Positions 48,394 to 58,432 of a stretch of DNA of 64,000 nt are shown here, piece after piece. The stretch covers positions 5,832,580 through 5,896,579 of the forward strand of contig NZ_AP025018.1 in assembly GCF_019977735.1 (NCBI RefSeq), read 5' to 3'. The position numbers and the translations under genes are program-made. The notes below the pieces were generated by a model. It was not told the origin of the DNA. It ran no database searches and saw nothing but the letters and a program-made list of their open reading frames with translations. The DNA is from Calothrix sp. PCC 7716. GTDB lineage: Bacteria > Cyanobacteriota > Cyanobacteriia > Cyanobacteriales > Nostocaceae. How positions within the stretch are numbered: the stretch's first letter is position 1; each line of letters starts with the position of its first letter.

Positions 48394-49170
48394 TTAACTA
48401 AGTTGTTGTGCAAACAATTGTTTGACTTTTTCCCAAGCATCGTTTGCTGCTACTGGATTATAGCTTTTGCGATGGTCGCAAAAAAATCCGTGGTCAGCTC
48501 CATCGTAGCGAAAGACACGTGATGGTATTCTATATTTTTCTAACGAAGCCTCTATCAGATCAACTTGGTCAGATGGAATACTCGCATCTTCGTTGCCAAA
48601 AAACGCATATAATGTACCTTTTATCTCACTAGTACGTGAAAGAGTAGTATCACCCCCACCAGGTGTAGTGGTAGCAATTCTTGCACCGTAAAATGAAGCA
48701 GTAGCTTTAATATCCGGTAGTGTTGCCGCTAAATATGCTACATGTCCACCAAAGCAAAATCCGATACAGCCGAAACCTTCCTTTTTAACATTGGGCAGGG
48801 TATGAAGGTAGTTTATCGCCGCTTGGATATCACTCAAGAGTTCGCTTGAACAAGTTTGTCCCCAAGCATAATGACGACCAACTTCTACATCTTCGCTTGT
48901 GTAGCCAGATTCATATCCGGGTGCAAGACGTTCAAATAATGCGGGTGCAATAGCAATATAACCTTCGCGTGCGATTCTTTCTGTACAAGAGCGGATGTGC
49001 GCGTTGACACCAAAGATTTCCTGTAGTACCACTATACCTGGGTAAATACCTGGTTTACTTGGGTATGCTAAGTAGGCTGATATTGGTAGTTCTGTTTCTG
49101 AGGTAATACCATTGATTTGTTTGCCTTGCGAAACTTTAATGCTTAAGGTATCGATTGCGCTCTCTGTCAT
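48394..49170 (-). CDS. Dienelactone hydrolase family protein
   Basis: The 258-residue alpha/beta hydrolase has the family's cysteine nucleophile in GFCFGGHV (with the flanking glycines), an aspartate in FGNEDASIP and a histidine in DGADHGFF. Members hydrolyse dienelactones and related esters; a Nostoc substrate is not known. The length is normal. It lies 48 bases upstream of the S1-protein gene on the same strand, so co-transcription is possible. Confidence 0.9.
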   Translation of the reverse strand: MTESAIDTLSIKVSQGKQINGITSETELPISAYLAYPSKPGIYPGIVVLQEIFGVNAHIRSCTERIAREGYIAIAPALFERLAPGYESGYTSEDVEVGRHYAWGQTCSSELLSDIQAAINYLHTLPNVKKEGFGCIGFCFGGHVAYLAATLPDIKATASFYGARIATTTPGGGDTTLSRTSEIKGTLYAFFGNEDASIPSDQVDLIEASLEKYRIPSRVFRYDGADHGFFCDHRKSYNPVAANDAWEKVKQLFAQQLS

Positions 49171-49331
49171 AATAGTTTTTACTAGTAGCGTGTGCTTATT
49201 ACATGCATATGTAATGCTAGTAATCCGGGGTTATCTCCAATTAATGTATAAATCAATGTATAAATCAATTATTTAACAAGTAGTACATGCATCTGGTCGC
49301 ATAGCGCTACCAGTCCCAGGAGCATATGGTA

Positions 49332-50318
49332 ATGATTCAATTCCGCATTCAACCCGATAGTGATATTCCGGCGTCAAACCAGCTGTTTAATCAAATTCGA
49401 TTTGCGATTGCTTCTCGACAGTATCCACCTGGTTACAAGTTGCCAAGCACCCGCGCTCTTGCTATGCAAACTGGTTTGCACCGCAATACAATTAGTAAAG
49501 TATACCGCCAGCTTGAAGAAGACGGTTTTGTTGAGAGTCTTGCTGGTTCAGGAATTTACGTGCGTGCTCAAGGACACGAAGGAGGAAGCAGACTACGGTC
49601 TCCAATTCTTGAACAGTACCCCCAAGCTTACAAAGTGGTTCAACAAGCACTCGATGATTTACTTACCCAAGGTTGTACTCTTTCTCAAGCACGTGAGATA
49701 TTTTTAGCTGAAATCGATTGGAGGTTACGCTGTAGTGCCCGTGTATTAGTGGCAGTACCTAGGCAAGATATTGGTGCCGGTGAACTGATGGCAGGAGAAT
49801 TAGAACAAGCGTTAAAGATTCCTGTACAGCTAGTAGCGACCGAAGAATTAACGTCGGTACTTGAACAAACTTCGAGTGCGACAGTCGTCACTAGTCGTTA
49901 TTTTATTGCCGATGTTGAATCTATAGCTGCTCCTAAATCTGTACGTGTTATTCCACTTGATATTCATGATTATGCTAAGGAACTTAATATTGTCAGAAGT
50001 TTACCTACAGATAGCTGTATTGGTATTGTGAGTGTAAGTTCGGGAATTTTACGCGCTACCGAAGTAATTATTCACGGTATTCGAGGTGATGAACTTTTGG
50101 TAATGACCTCGCAGCCAAAAGATACATATAAACTACACGCAATAGTTAAGCGCGCGCATTTAATTTTCTGTAGCGACGAAGCAAGTTCTACAGCAGTACA
50201 AGCTTCTGTACAAGTAGTTGTAGATGATATTATTCGTCCGCCTAAAATTGTTCGTAGCGATAATTATATTGGTGAAAAATCAATTAACTTACTGCGACGA
50301 GAACTAGGTTTAGGCTAG
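49332..50318 (+). CDS. plmA: GntR-type regulator PlmA
   Basis: The 328-residue protein starts MIQFRIQPDSDIPASNQLFNQ, with a GntR winged helix (PPGYKLPSTRALAMQTGLHRNTISKVYRQLEEDGFV) and the C-terminal domain that identifies PlmA, a regulator conserved across cyanobacteria and reported to bind the PII-PipX complex. The C-terminal end SINLLRRELGLG is typical. I chose the ATG at 49332 because AGGAG lies nine bases upstream; the ATG at 49326 would sit too close to it. It is a single-gene unit diverging from the dienelactone hydrolase. Confidence 0.9.
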   Translation: MIQFRIQPDSDIPASNQLFNQIRFAIASRQYPPGYKLPSTRALAMQTGLHRNTISKVYRQLEEDGFVESLAGSGIYVRAQGHEGGSRLRSPILEQYPQAYKVVQQALDDLLTQGCTLSQAREIFLAEIDWRLRCSARVLVAVPRQDIGAGELMAGELEQALKIPVQLVATEELTSVLEQTSSATVVTSRYFIADVESIAAPKSVRVIPLDIHDYAKELNIVRSLPTDSCIGIVSVSSGILRATEVIIHGIRGDELLVMTSQPKDTYKLHAIVKRAHLIFCSDEASSTAVQASVQVVVDDIIRPPKIVRSDNYIGEKSINLLRRELGLG

Positions 50319-50347
50319 GACAGGCAGTTAGCTATCCTACAAGAGAA

Positions 50348-51238
50348 TTAATTTAAGAATTCTTGCACTACTTTCAAATAAGTTTCTGCGTCTTCTAACA
50401 TTGGAAAATGCGCTGTATCTTTCATGACTACAAGCTTGACTTTGTTAGAGAATGATGCTGCTTTGCGTCCTAAATCAGCAGGTATAATTTGGTCATATTC
50501 TCCTGAAATAAGTAACGTTGGAACAGTTAGTTTTTCAAATTCTGCTGGCATTACTTCGGCCTGATATTTACTTACAGAAGTAAATATCGTTCCGAGTGCT
50601 GCTTCATAATCTGCTACTAAAAAATCTTCTAAAAACGCTTGACGTTCGGATGCGGGAATTGGACGACGTAAAAAGCGTGCCATGAAAATTTGGTCAACAA
50701 ATGGTATTTTACTCAACCATTTGGGTCTAAATTTGACTACGTAGCCACCAAATTTATGAAATGCTGCAAACGCTTTTTCGTCGTACTCGAATACACCGCT
50801 ACATGTCAAAATAGCTTTTTCTACTCGTTGCGGGTAACGGTTGAAAAATAATGTCGCTATTGAGGCGCCCATTGAGTGAGCGTTAATATAAACTTTTGGG
50901 AGTTGCAGTTTATCTAATAATGCTGCAAAATCCTCAGCGTATTCTTCAAGTTCGTAATTTAATTCTTGAATTGCTTGGGCTTTTTCTTGTATAGATTGCG
51001 ACAACTCTATAGCTTCACTAGCTTCTATAGTCGTGGGTTTACCCTTGGAACGTCCAAACCCACGCATATCATAAAGTAAGCAATCAAAATTGAGAGACAA
51101 AGCTTGGGCAGTAGTTTGCCAATAACGAGATGAACCTGCCCAACCATGAATAAACACCATCACAGGTTTTTGTGTCTCTGATGGTTGTTTTATCCATTCA
51201 TAGTAGTGTTCAACACCACGTACATTAATGTAGGACAT
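50348..51238 (-). CDS. Alpha/beta hydrolase
   Basis: The 296-residue protein has the oxyanion HGWAGSSRYW motif, the nucleophile elbow NAHSMGAS, an acid in SGEYDQIIP and the catalytic histidine in KDTAHFPMLE. The family is broad, so the substrate cannot be given. No signal peptide is present, so it is cytosolic. STRR repeats lie just upstream of its start. Confidence 0.87.
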   Translation of the reverse strand: MSYINVRGVEHYYEWIKQPSETQKPVMVFIHGWAGSSRYWQTTAQALSLNFDCLLYDMRGFGRSKGKPTTIEASEAIELSQSIQEKAQAIQELNYELEEYAEDFAALLDKLQLPKVYINAHSMGASIATLFFNRYPQRVEKAILTCSGVFEYDEKAFAAFHKFGGYVVKFRPKWLSKIPFVDQIFMARFLRRPIPASERQAFLEDFLVADYEAALGTIFTSVSKYQAEVMPAEFEKLTVPTLLISGEYDQIIPADLGRKAASFSNKVKLVVMKDTAHFPMLEDAETYLKVVQEFLN

Positions 51239-51243
51239 GATAA

Positions 51244-51404
51244 GAGTTAGGAGTGAGGAATGAGGAGTGAGGAGTTAGGAGTTAGGAGTAAAGAATCAAA
51301 TAATATTAAATACTTTATTTATTATTCTTCACCTTGAATTAAATTCAATTTCTAACTTAACAACTCTTCTTAACTTCTAACTTCGCGCCTCCTAACTCCT
51401 AATT
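51244..51404. repeat. STRR heptamers flanking the clpX-hydrolase spacer
   Basis: About six GTTAGGA/GTGAGGA heptamers (51244-51291) face inverted units CTCCTAA (about 51388-51401). They fill the 169-base spacer between clpX and the hydrolase. Such short tandemly repeated sequences are characteristic of filamentous cyanobacteria. Confidence 0.7.
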
Positions 51405-51407
51405 TTA

Positions 51408-52751
51408 TTAGGCTGATTCTGGTTTGGGTAGTGAAGACGGATGTATTATTAGTTCGGCGGTAGAACGTTTTTCTACCATTTCCTTTGTAACAGTACAACG
51501 ACCTACGTCTTTACGTGAAGGTAATTCGTACATTACATCGAGCATTAACTCTTCAACAATACCGCGTAATGCACGGGCGCCTGTTTTGCGACGATATGCT
51601 TCTTGCGCGATGGCTCGTAGTGCATCAGATTTAAACTCAAGCTGTACGTTGTCCATTTTGAGCAATTTCTGATACTGCTTGACTAATGCGCTTCTTGGCT
51701 GTGTCAAAATTGCCATCAAAGTTTCTTCGTCGAGTGGGTCAACCACTGCTACCATTGGTACCCGTCCAATAAATTCAGGTATCATCCCAAATTTTACTAA
51801 GTCGTCTGGCTCCAAATGATGTAATGTGTCGGCTATACGTTTGTCTTTCGATTGACCTTCACCTGGTTGAACAAACCCTATTGACTTTTTCCCAATTCTC
51901 TGCTCTACAACTTTTTCTAGACCAACAAAGGCGCCACCACAAACAAATAAAATATTACTTGTATCAATTTGGATACAATCTTGATAGGGATGTTTACGTC
52001 CACCTTGGGGAGGTACATTGGCAACTGTACCTTCAAGCATTTTTAATAACGCTTGCTGTACACCCTCACCAGATACATCGCGGGTAATCGATGGGTTTTC
52101 ACTCTTACGAGCGATTTTGTCGATTTCATCAATGTAAATAATACCGCGCTGCGCTTCTTCGACATCAAGGTCTGCTACCTGCAAAAGTCGCAGCAAAATG
52201 TTTTCTACGTCTTCACCTACATAACCTGCTTCGGTTAACGTGGTGGCATCAGCTACAGCGAAAGGAACATCGAGAATTTTCGCAAGCGTCTGAGCTAAAA
52301 GCGTTTTACCGCAACCTGTAGGGCCTATCAATAAAATATTAGATTTTTGCAGTTCAACCGCGTCATCAGTCGAACCTTTAGTGGCGCCTTTAGCCTGGAT
52401 AATCGACAGACGCTTATAGTGGTTGTAAACTGCGACTGAGAGTACTTTTTTTGCTTCATCTTGACCGATGACATGCTCGTCAAGATATTTCTTAATCTCT
52501 CGTGGTTTAGGTATTTGATTAAACGAGAGATTGCTGGAACGGGTGCGACGTTTTTGTGGCTGTTCTGCTGGACGTGCAGGTTGGGAAGCCGCAGCACCGT
52601 TTGTGTCGAGCAACTCCTCATCTAGTATTTCATTGCACAAGTCTACGCACTCATCGCAGATGTAGACTCCCGGTCCAGCGATTAGCTTACGCACCTGCTC
52701 CTGAGACTTGCCACAAAACGAACATTTTAAATGGGAGTCGTACTTAGACAT
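51408..52751 (-). CDS. clpX: ATP-dependent Clp protease ATP-binding subunit ClpX
   Basis: ClpX unfolds tagged or damaged proteins and feeds them to ClpP. The 447-residue protein has the N-terminal zinc-binding domain (CSFCGK...CDECVDLC), Walker [12 protein letters not shown] near residue 140, Walker [10 protein letters not shown], the pore loop region and the IGF-type ClpP-binding loop ([10 protein letters not shown]). The C-terminus is short. It follows clpP by 33 bases, so the pair is co-transcribed. Confidence 0.97.
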   Translation of the reverse strand: MSKYDSHLKCSFCGKSQEQVRKLIAGPGVYICDECVDLCNEILDEELLDTNGAAASQPARPAEQPQKRRTRSSNLSFNQIPKPREIKKYLDEHVIGQDEAKKVLSVAVYNHYKRLSIIQAKGATKGSTDDAVELQKSNILLIGPTGCGKTLLAQTLAKILDVPFAVADATTLTEAGYVGEDVENILLRLLQVADLDVEEAQRGIIYIDEIDKIARKSENPSITRDVSGEGVQQALLKMLEGTVANVPPQGGRKHPYQDCIQIDTSNILFVCGGAFVGLEKVVEQRIGKKSIGFVQPGEGQSKDKRIADTLHHLEPDDLVKFGMIPEFIGRVPMVAVVDPLDEETLMAILTQPRSALVKQYQKLLKMDNVQLEFKSDALRAIAQEAYRRKTGARALRGIVEELMLDVMYELPSRKDVGRCTVTKEMVEKRSTAELIIHPSSLPKPESA

Positions 52752-52784
52752 ACCAGCCTCATTATTTAGACAACAGTAACTTTT

Positions 52785-53462
52785 TCACGCCTTGGAAGGA
52801 AGATTTTGCCTTGAGATGACCTGATCAATCAACCCATAATTTTGTGCCTCAAGAGCCGACATGAAAAAGTCACGTTCCGTATCGGCTTCGATTCTTTCGA
52901 GCGGTTGATTAGTGTGGTGTGCCAGCAACTGATTCAACTTAGCTTTATGATAAAGAATTTCTTTGGCTTGGATTTCAATATCAACTGCTTGCCCCTGTGC
53001 CCCACCTAAAGGTTGGTGGATCATTATACGAGAATCAGGTAGAGACATCCGTTTGCCTGCGGCGCCTGCTGCTAACAAAAATGCCCCCATACTCGCGGCT
53101 AATCCAAAACATATGGTAACAACATCAGGGCGAATTTGCTGGATTGTATCATAAATTGCCATTCCTGCTGTCACCGAACCACCCGGAGAGTTTATATAAA
53201 GCTGAATATCTTTTTCTGAATCTTCAGCATCAAGGAAAAGTAGTTGAGCAATGATAGAGTTAGCAACTGTATCATCTACAGGCGTTCCCAGAAATATAAT
53301 ACGCTCACGCAATAAACGTGAGTATATATCGAAAGCTCTTTCTCCTACTCCAGACTGTTCTACCACCATCGGGACGATGTTGCTAGGACTACCAAGCGAA
53401 GAATTTATTTCTAATCGACCCAAACTATGAATAGGGTCGTTTCCTGATTGCGATACAAACAT
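52785..53462 (-). CDS. clpP: ATP-dependent Clp protease proteolytic subunit
   Basis: The 225-residue subunit has the catalytic triad S124 ([10 protein letters not shown]), H149 ([10 protein letters not shown]) and D198 (TERDFFM). The N-terminal extension of about 25 residues may be processed. Together with the downstream clpX it forms the ClpXP protease; cyanobacteria carry several ClpP paralogues, and the one linked to tig and clpX is usually called ClpP2. ATG start. Confidence 0.96.
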   Translation of the reverse strand: MFVSQSGNDPIHSLGRLEINSSLGSPSNIVPMVVEQSGVGERAFDIYSRLLRERIIFLGTPVDDTVANSIIAQLLFLDAEDSEKDIQLYINSPGGSVTAGMAIYDTIQQIRPDVVTICFGLAASMGAFLLAAGAAGKRMSLPDSRIMIHQPLGGAQGQAVDIEIQAKEILYHKAKLNQLLAHHTNQPLERIEADTERDFFMSALEAQNYGLIDQVISRQNLPSKA

Positions 53463-53790
53463 AAAGATATAAAGGCTTTAACCAATGGAAGAATAAGTTA
53501 TACGAATGTAAACCCAAAATGCTAGCTAGTCACCAGGTGGTTTGCGCCAGGTGCAAACTTACATTAGTTTTAGCGGGTGTGTGTTTACCATTATGCCTTA
53601 TCTAATTTTCTAACGTCTTAACACACTGATCACTATAAGTAGTAATATCCGTTCCTAATTTTTCCTATTCTCTAATTTTATTCGAGTTTAGAGAGAATTG
53701 GTTGGATTAATTCGGCGCCCCTTGAAGGGGGGAGGTAAGAGAGGAGCGAAAATTAACTTTATATTTCACACTCTCACGCTCCCACACTCA
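53463..53790. other. Spacer between clpP and tig
   Basis: The 328 bases contain a small stem CCCC-TTGA-GGGG (53717-53728) next to a GGCGCC site, plus AG-rich short repeats. The clpP promoter must lie here, since the trigger factor gene ends at 53791. No gene is seen. Confidence 0.45.
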
Positions 53791-55230
53791 TTACTCTTCT
53801 ACGGTTTCGCTCTGAACATCAATAACATCAACAGTTGTTTCTGAGGATTCTTCAGATTGTGAAGATTCTAAAACTTCTTCTAATGCTTCTTGTTCTTCAG
53901 CTTTTAGCGACCCTTCGGGTACTAGTTCGACGGTGGAGTGTTCGACTAACCAATCAAGAATTTTTTCGGTTAGCATTTCGTTCTCAATATACGAACGCAA
54001 TTTATCCTCGTCTATATCTTGGTCTTTATACTCCTTCATCAATTCGCTGACACGCGCGTTTACCTCTTCGTTGGTGACTTTAAGCGATTCGCGGTTGCCA
54101 ATTTCACGCAGTGACAAAGAACGCACAATTCTATCTGATGCCTCACCACGAGAGTTTTCCCGCAATTTTGGCATGATTTCTGGCGTAAACAGCTTACGAA
54201 CATCCATACCCTGTTGCTGTAAACGCATGGCTGTTTGCGTCAGCATTGCGTCAACTTCTTGCTGAATCATTGTTTCAGGCAAGTCTATTTCGACGTGCTT
54301 GACTAATTCTTTCAGTAACGCTTCGTGCTGATTCGATTTTGTTTTATCGCTAGCTTCCTTTTGATAGCGTTCTTCGAGCGAAGCACGTAGTTCTGCCAGC
54401 GTCTCGAAATCGCTAATTTCTTTGGCGAAGTCATCATCTAACTCAGGAAGTTCTTTTTCTTTAATTTCCTTGAGCGTTACTGTGAAACGAGCAGGTTTTC
54501 CTGCCAACTCTTCCGAAGCATAAGGGTCTGGGAACTGTGCTGAAATTTCTTTGGTTTCACCTGGGTTCATACCCACAATGCCAGTAACAAATCCTGGTAT
54601 AAAGCGATCTTCTTGTAACTCGACTTGAAAATCTTCTGCTTCTCCTCCAGGAATTGGTTCGTCTTCACCATCCGAACCCGCTTCAGCTGGCACTACTCCT
54701 TTAAAGTCTACAACTGCTGTATCTCCAATTTGTGCTGGGCGCCCTTCTATAGGAATTAATGTTCCCATTTGTTGACGTTCACCATCTATAACAGTATCGA
54801 CACGTGTCGCATCGTATTTTACTTCTTCAGCTTTGACTTCTAATCCTGTGTAGGTGCCAAGTTTGATTTCTGGTTCAACGTCAACAGCAGCCGAAAATGT
54901 TAAAGTCTTACCAGGTTCGTAGCTGGTAATTAATTCATCAAACGTTGAGCGTAGTTCTGGCTGACCAATAGCTGGGATTTTTTCTTGGTCTAGAGCTTTT
55001 TTAATTCCATCTTGGATAAGTTCTTCTACCGCAGCAGCTTTGACGCGAGCTGTGCCTAAGCGCTGTAGTAAAATTGAACGGGGTACTTTGCCTTTACGAA
55101 ACCCAGGAATGTTAACAGTACGAGAGAGGTTATTGACTACTTGCTCGTAGGTCTGCTTAGTGGTTTCTGGTGCGATTTCTATAGACAGTCCAATTTGGCT
55201 TTTAGGAAGTTTCTCCTGGGTAACTTTCAT
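53791..55230 (-). CDS. tig: Trigger factor
   Basis: Trigger factor is the ribosome-bound chaperone with peptidyl-prolyl isomerase activity. The 479-residue protein starts MKVTQEKLPKSQIGLSIEIA, carries the ribosome-binding GFRKGKVP signature near residue 44, an FKBP-like domain (about 165-245, GDTAVVDFKG), and a helical C-terminal domain ending in an acidic tail. Lengths in cyanobacteria match. It lies upstream of clpP and clpX on the same strand, a conserved order across bacteria. Confidence 0.96.
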   Translation of the reverse strand: MKVTQEKLPKSQIGLSIEIAPETTKQTYEQVVNNLSRTVNIPGFRKGKVPRSILLQRLGTARVKAAAVEELIQDGIKKALDQEKIPAIGQPELRSTFDELITSYEPGKTLTFSAAVDVEPEIKLGTYTGLEVKAEEVKYDATRVDTVIDGERQQMGTLIPIEGRPAQIGDTAVVDFKGVVPAEAGSDGEDEPIPGGEAEDFQVELQEDRFIPGFVTGIVGMNPGETKEISAQFPDPYASEELAGKPARFTVTLKEIKEKELPELDDDFAKEISDFETLAELRASLEERYQKEASDKTKSNQHEALLKELVKHVEIDLPETMIQQEVDAMLTQTAMRLQQQGMDVRKLFTPEIMPKLRENSRGEASDRIVRSLSLREIGNRESLKVTNEEVNARVSELMKEYKDQDIDEDKLRSYIENEMLTEKILDWLVEHSTVELVPEGSLKAEEQEALEEVLESSQSEESSETTVDVIDVQSETVEE

Positions 55231-56071
55231 GCTTTCTCTCGATTCTAAAAAGTGTTAGTATCCAACGAACGGTATCCATAGTCTTGAGCGCAGGTGATTG
55301 CGTAACTAATGACTCTTAACACAAACGTCTTGTGAATGGATATGCTGCGACAAAAGTTAAGTTTACAGCGAGTGTCAAGCTTTCTGGCACTTTTAGACAA
55401 ATAAGTTTATGTGAATAATCAAGCGCTACTGTGTTGAACGTTCTCGCTCTGGGTGTCGCTCAGTTATGATATTCTGGTTTTCAACAACGTGCCATTCTAC
55501 CCGTTTCCACGCTTATAACACTAACGAAGACCCATATACACTTGAATCTTAGTACATCTATTAGACATAACTAAGCCTAAAAGTCAAGAACCGTCAGTGT
55601 ATATTCCGTAAGTTAATGCACTAAGCAGGAATAATTTTAGACAAATAAACATACTTAAATACAAAAATATTATTTTAATTCCTTTTTCGTATGTTATCAT
55701 TGCTGACTCAGCTAGGTATTATAACAAGATTATTTTTTCTTTCTCGCATGAAAAATAAATATGTTGTATAATACATAATTTAAATACTGATACATATCAG
55801 TTGTTTATTGTTTTGGTTGTACATTTTGGTTGTAAAATCAGAATATTATTAAAAATGCTGGTATATTTAGTATTAAAAGTAGATGGTATATAGTAAGTGA
55901 GAGTGATAATTTAAGAAAGATTAATAGAAATACACATTATTTATTATCTCATTAGGTTTTACTGGTTAACTTTATTTATTTTTATTAGGCATAAGTTATA
56001 TTGATGAATTAAATCTTTTTATATTTGGTTAGAAAACATGCATAATTACTATTGAAAAGGAGGAAGCCAGT
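55231..56071. other. 841-base divergent spacer, AT-rich
   Basis: Between tig (minus) and asd (plus) the sequence is AT-rich, especially from 55630 onward, with no open frame carrying a ribosome-binding site. No tRNA or riboswitch is recognised. Both promoters must lie here. Confidence 0.5.
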
Positions 56072-57115
56072 TTGTCTAGACCCTATCGTGTAGCTATTTT
56101 GGGAGCAACTGGAGCAGTTGGTCAGGAACTGTTGGAATTACTTGAAAGCCGTAATTTCCCGCTTGCTGATTTAAAACTGTTAGCGTCAGCACGTAGTGCA
56201 GGGCAAAAAATATCGTTCAAAGGAGAAAGTCTTGTAGTTGAAGCTGTTGATGACCAATCTTTTGATGGTATAGATATAGTTTTAGCGAGTGCAGGTGGTT
56301 CTACATCTAAGGCAATGGCGCCAAAAGCAGTAGAAGCAGGTGCAGTGGTTATTGATAATTCCAGTGCTTTTCGGATGAACCCAGAAGTCCCTTTGGTAGT
56401 GCCAGAAGTCAACCCTCTTGCTGCATCTGAACATAAGGGTATTATTGCGAACCCCAACTGTACGACAATTTTAATGGCGGTGGCGGTTTATCCGTTGCAT
56501 AAGGTAAAAAAAATAAGAAGAATTATTGCAGCGACGTATCAATCTGCTAGTGGTGCAGGCGCCAAAGCAATGGCAGAGGTACAAACGCAAGCGAGTGCAA
56601 TTTTATCGGGTCAGCAACCAGTCGCAGAAATATTTCCTTATCCGTTAGCGTTTAACTTATTTCCTCACAATACTCCTTTAAATGAGATGGGGTACTGCGA
56701 AGAGGAAATGAAGATGGTTAACGAAACTCGGAAGATTTTTGGTACTCAAGAAATTAGAGTTTCTGCAACTTGCGTTCGAGTTCCTGTTTTACGCGCACAC
56801 TCAGAAGCTATCAACTTAGAGTTTGATGAACCTTTTGATAAAGATGAAGCGCGAAAAATTTTATCGTCGGCGCCGGGTGTAAAATTGGTGGACGACTGGC
56901 AAGGTAATTATTTTCCAATGCCAATAGATGCAACAGGTCGTGATGAAGTATTAGTAGGTAGAATCCGCCAAGATATTTCGCACAACTGTGGATTGGAATT
57001 ATGGTTGTGTGGAGACCAAATTCGCAAGGGTGCAGCATTGAACGCTGTTCAAATTGCCGAGTTGCTGGTGGAAAAAAATATACTTAAGCCAAAGCTAGCA
57101 GTAGCATTAACATAA
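56072..57115 (+). CDS. asd: Aspartate-semialdehyde dehydrogenase
   Basis: Asd makes aspartate semialdehyde, the branch point to lysine, threonine and methionine. The 347-residue protein has the NADP-binding GATGAVGQELLEL, the catalytic cysteine C130 in NPNCTT, and the substrate Arg/His region VPVLRAHSEAI. The start is an uncommon TTG at 56072, supported by a strong AAGGAGG eight bases upstream. dapA follows, and the order asd-dapA-RNase J is conserved in cyanobacteria. Confidence 0.97.
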   Translation: MSRPYRVAILGATGAVGQELLELLESRNFPLADLKLLASARSAGQKISFKGESLVVEAVDDQSFDGIDIVLASAGGSTSKAMAPKAVEAGAVVIDNSSAFRMNPEVPLVVPEVNPLAASEHKGIIANPNCTTILMAVAVYPLHKVKKIRRIIAATYQSASGAGAKAMAEVQTQASAILSGQQPVAEIFPYPLAFNLFPHNTPLNEMGYCEEEMKMVNETRKIFGTQEIRVSATCVRVPVLRAHSEAINLEFDEPFDKDEARKILSSAPGVKLVDDWQGNYFPMPIDATGRDEVLVGRIRQDISHNCGLELWLCGDQIRKGAALNAVQIAELLVEKNILKPKLAVALT

Positions 57116-57238
57116 ATTTTGGCATAAATTTTGTAATTAATAAATTTTCGTAGTTACTTAGCTTGTCATTTGTCGAATATCTATATATATACGAGATAAA
57201 AGACAAATGACGCGCAGATTTTTCAGGAGTAAAAAAGG

Positions 57239-58123
57239 GTGGTAGATTTTGGCAGAGTATTAACCGCGATGATTACGCCGTTTAAAGACGACGGCAGTTT
57301 AGATTACGATTTGGCTTCTCGTTTTGCAGCACACCTTGCTTCGAGTGGTAGCGATACACTCGTAGTTTGCGGTACAACAGGTGAATCACCAACGCTTTCA
57401 TGGGATGAAGAGTATAAATTATTCAGCGTAGTCCTAGAAGCAGTGGCAGGTAAAGCCAAGGTAATGGCAGGTTGTGGGTCAAATTCTACAGAAGAAGCTA
57501 TCGCAGCAACTCAAAAAGCCGCTAAAATAGGAGTAGACGGTTGTTTACAAGTAGTTCCTTATTACAATAAACCGCCGCAAGCAGGACTATATCAACACTT
57601 TCGTGCAATAGCAGAAGCCGAACCTTCTTTACCAGTATTGTTATATAACGTTCCAGGTCGCACGGGTCAAAACCTGCAACCAGAGACAGTGGCTCGACTA
57701 GCCGAAGTAAATAATATAATTGGTATAAAAGAAGCAAGTGGGAATCTAGACCAAGCCAGCGAAATACGTCGTTTGACACCACCTGAATTTGAAATATACT
57801 CTGGTGATGACTCTTTAACCTTACCCTTATTATCTGTTGGGGCTAAAGGGGTAGTCAGCGTCGCTTCGCACTTAGTTGGTAAAGAATTGCAAAAAATGAT
57901 TCAAGCTTATGATTCGGGGCAAGTACAGCAAGCTACCTCCATTCACCTAAAGCTTTTTCCCTTATTTAAGGCATTATTTGTTACAACCAATCCAATCCCC
58001 GTAAAAGCTGCTCTCAGGCTAACTGGCTATCCAGTCGGTTCATGTCGTTTACCAATTGGAGATGCTTCACCCGAAGTTATCCAATACTTAAAGGTTGTTT
58101 TGCAAGACCTAGATTTGATCTAA
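57239..58123 (+). CDS. dapA: 4-hydroxy-tetrahydrodipicolinate synthase
   Basis: DapA condenses pyruvate with aspartate semialdehyde, the first lysine-specific step, feeding diaminopimelate to peptidoglycan. The 294-residue protein shows TGESPTLSW, the Tyr-containing YNVPGRTG and the Schiff-base lysine in IIGIKEASG. The start is GTG at 57239, with CAGGAG nine bases upstream. It lies 123 bases after asd. Confidence 0.97.
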   Translation: MVDFGRVLTAMITPFKDDGSLDYDLASRFAAHLASSGSDTLVVCGTTGESPTLSWDEEYKLFSVVLEAVAGKAKVMAGCGSNSTEEAIAATQKAAKIGVDGCLQVVPYYNKPPQAGLYQHFRAIAEAEPSLPVLLYNVPGRTGQNLQPETVARLAEVNNIIGIKEASGNLDQASEIRRLTPPEFEIYSGDDSLTLPLLSVGAKGVVSVASHLVGKELQKMIQAYDSGQVQQATSIHLKLFPLFKALFVTTNPIPVKAALRLTGYPVGSCRLPIGDASPEVIQYLKVVLQDLDLI

Positions 58124-58432
58124 ACAGGGGCTTTTTCTACTGTTCCGAGTTAAAGTAGTAGAAGATACATATAAACATATTGCGTAAATCTCACCAGGTG
58201 ACAGGTGATATTGTTGTGTTACCAATGAATGTATATAGTTCGTTAATATGACTGATTGAAGTAAAAACAAATTTTATTTAAGCAATTGATTGACCTCAAA
58301 TCGAGCATCTATATATCAAGCAAAGCTTCTGTCAGACCTGACTTATAAATATTTGGTTACAGTTTTGGGACGTGTATCAAATTTTGCAGTTAACAAACTA
58401 ACAATTAACACTCGTTAAAATCTAAGGAGAAA
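58124..58432. other. 309-base spacer before RNase J
   Basis: The spacer contains an inverted repeat TCACC...GGTGA (58192-58207) and is otherwise AT-rich. It is long enough to hold a separate promoter for the RNase J gene. Confidence 0.4.

Noticed and set aside
54000-56071. Riboswitch or tRNA upstream of tig or asd
   Set aside because: No cloverleaf or known aptamer core was seen in the AT-rich spacer.
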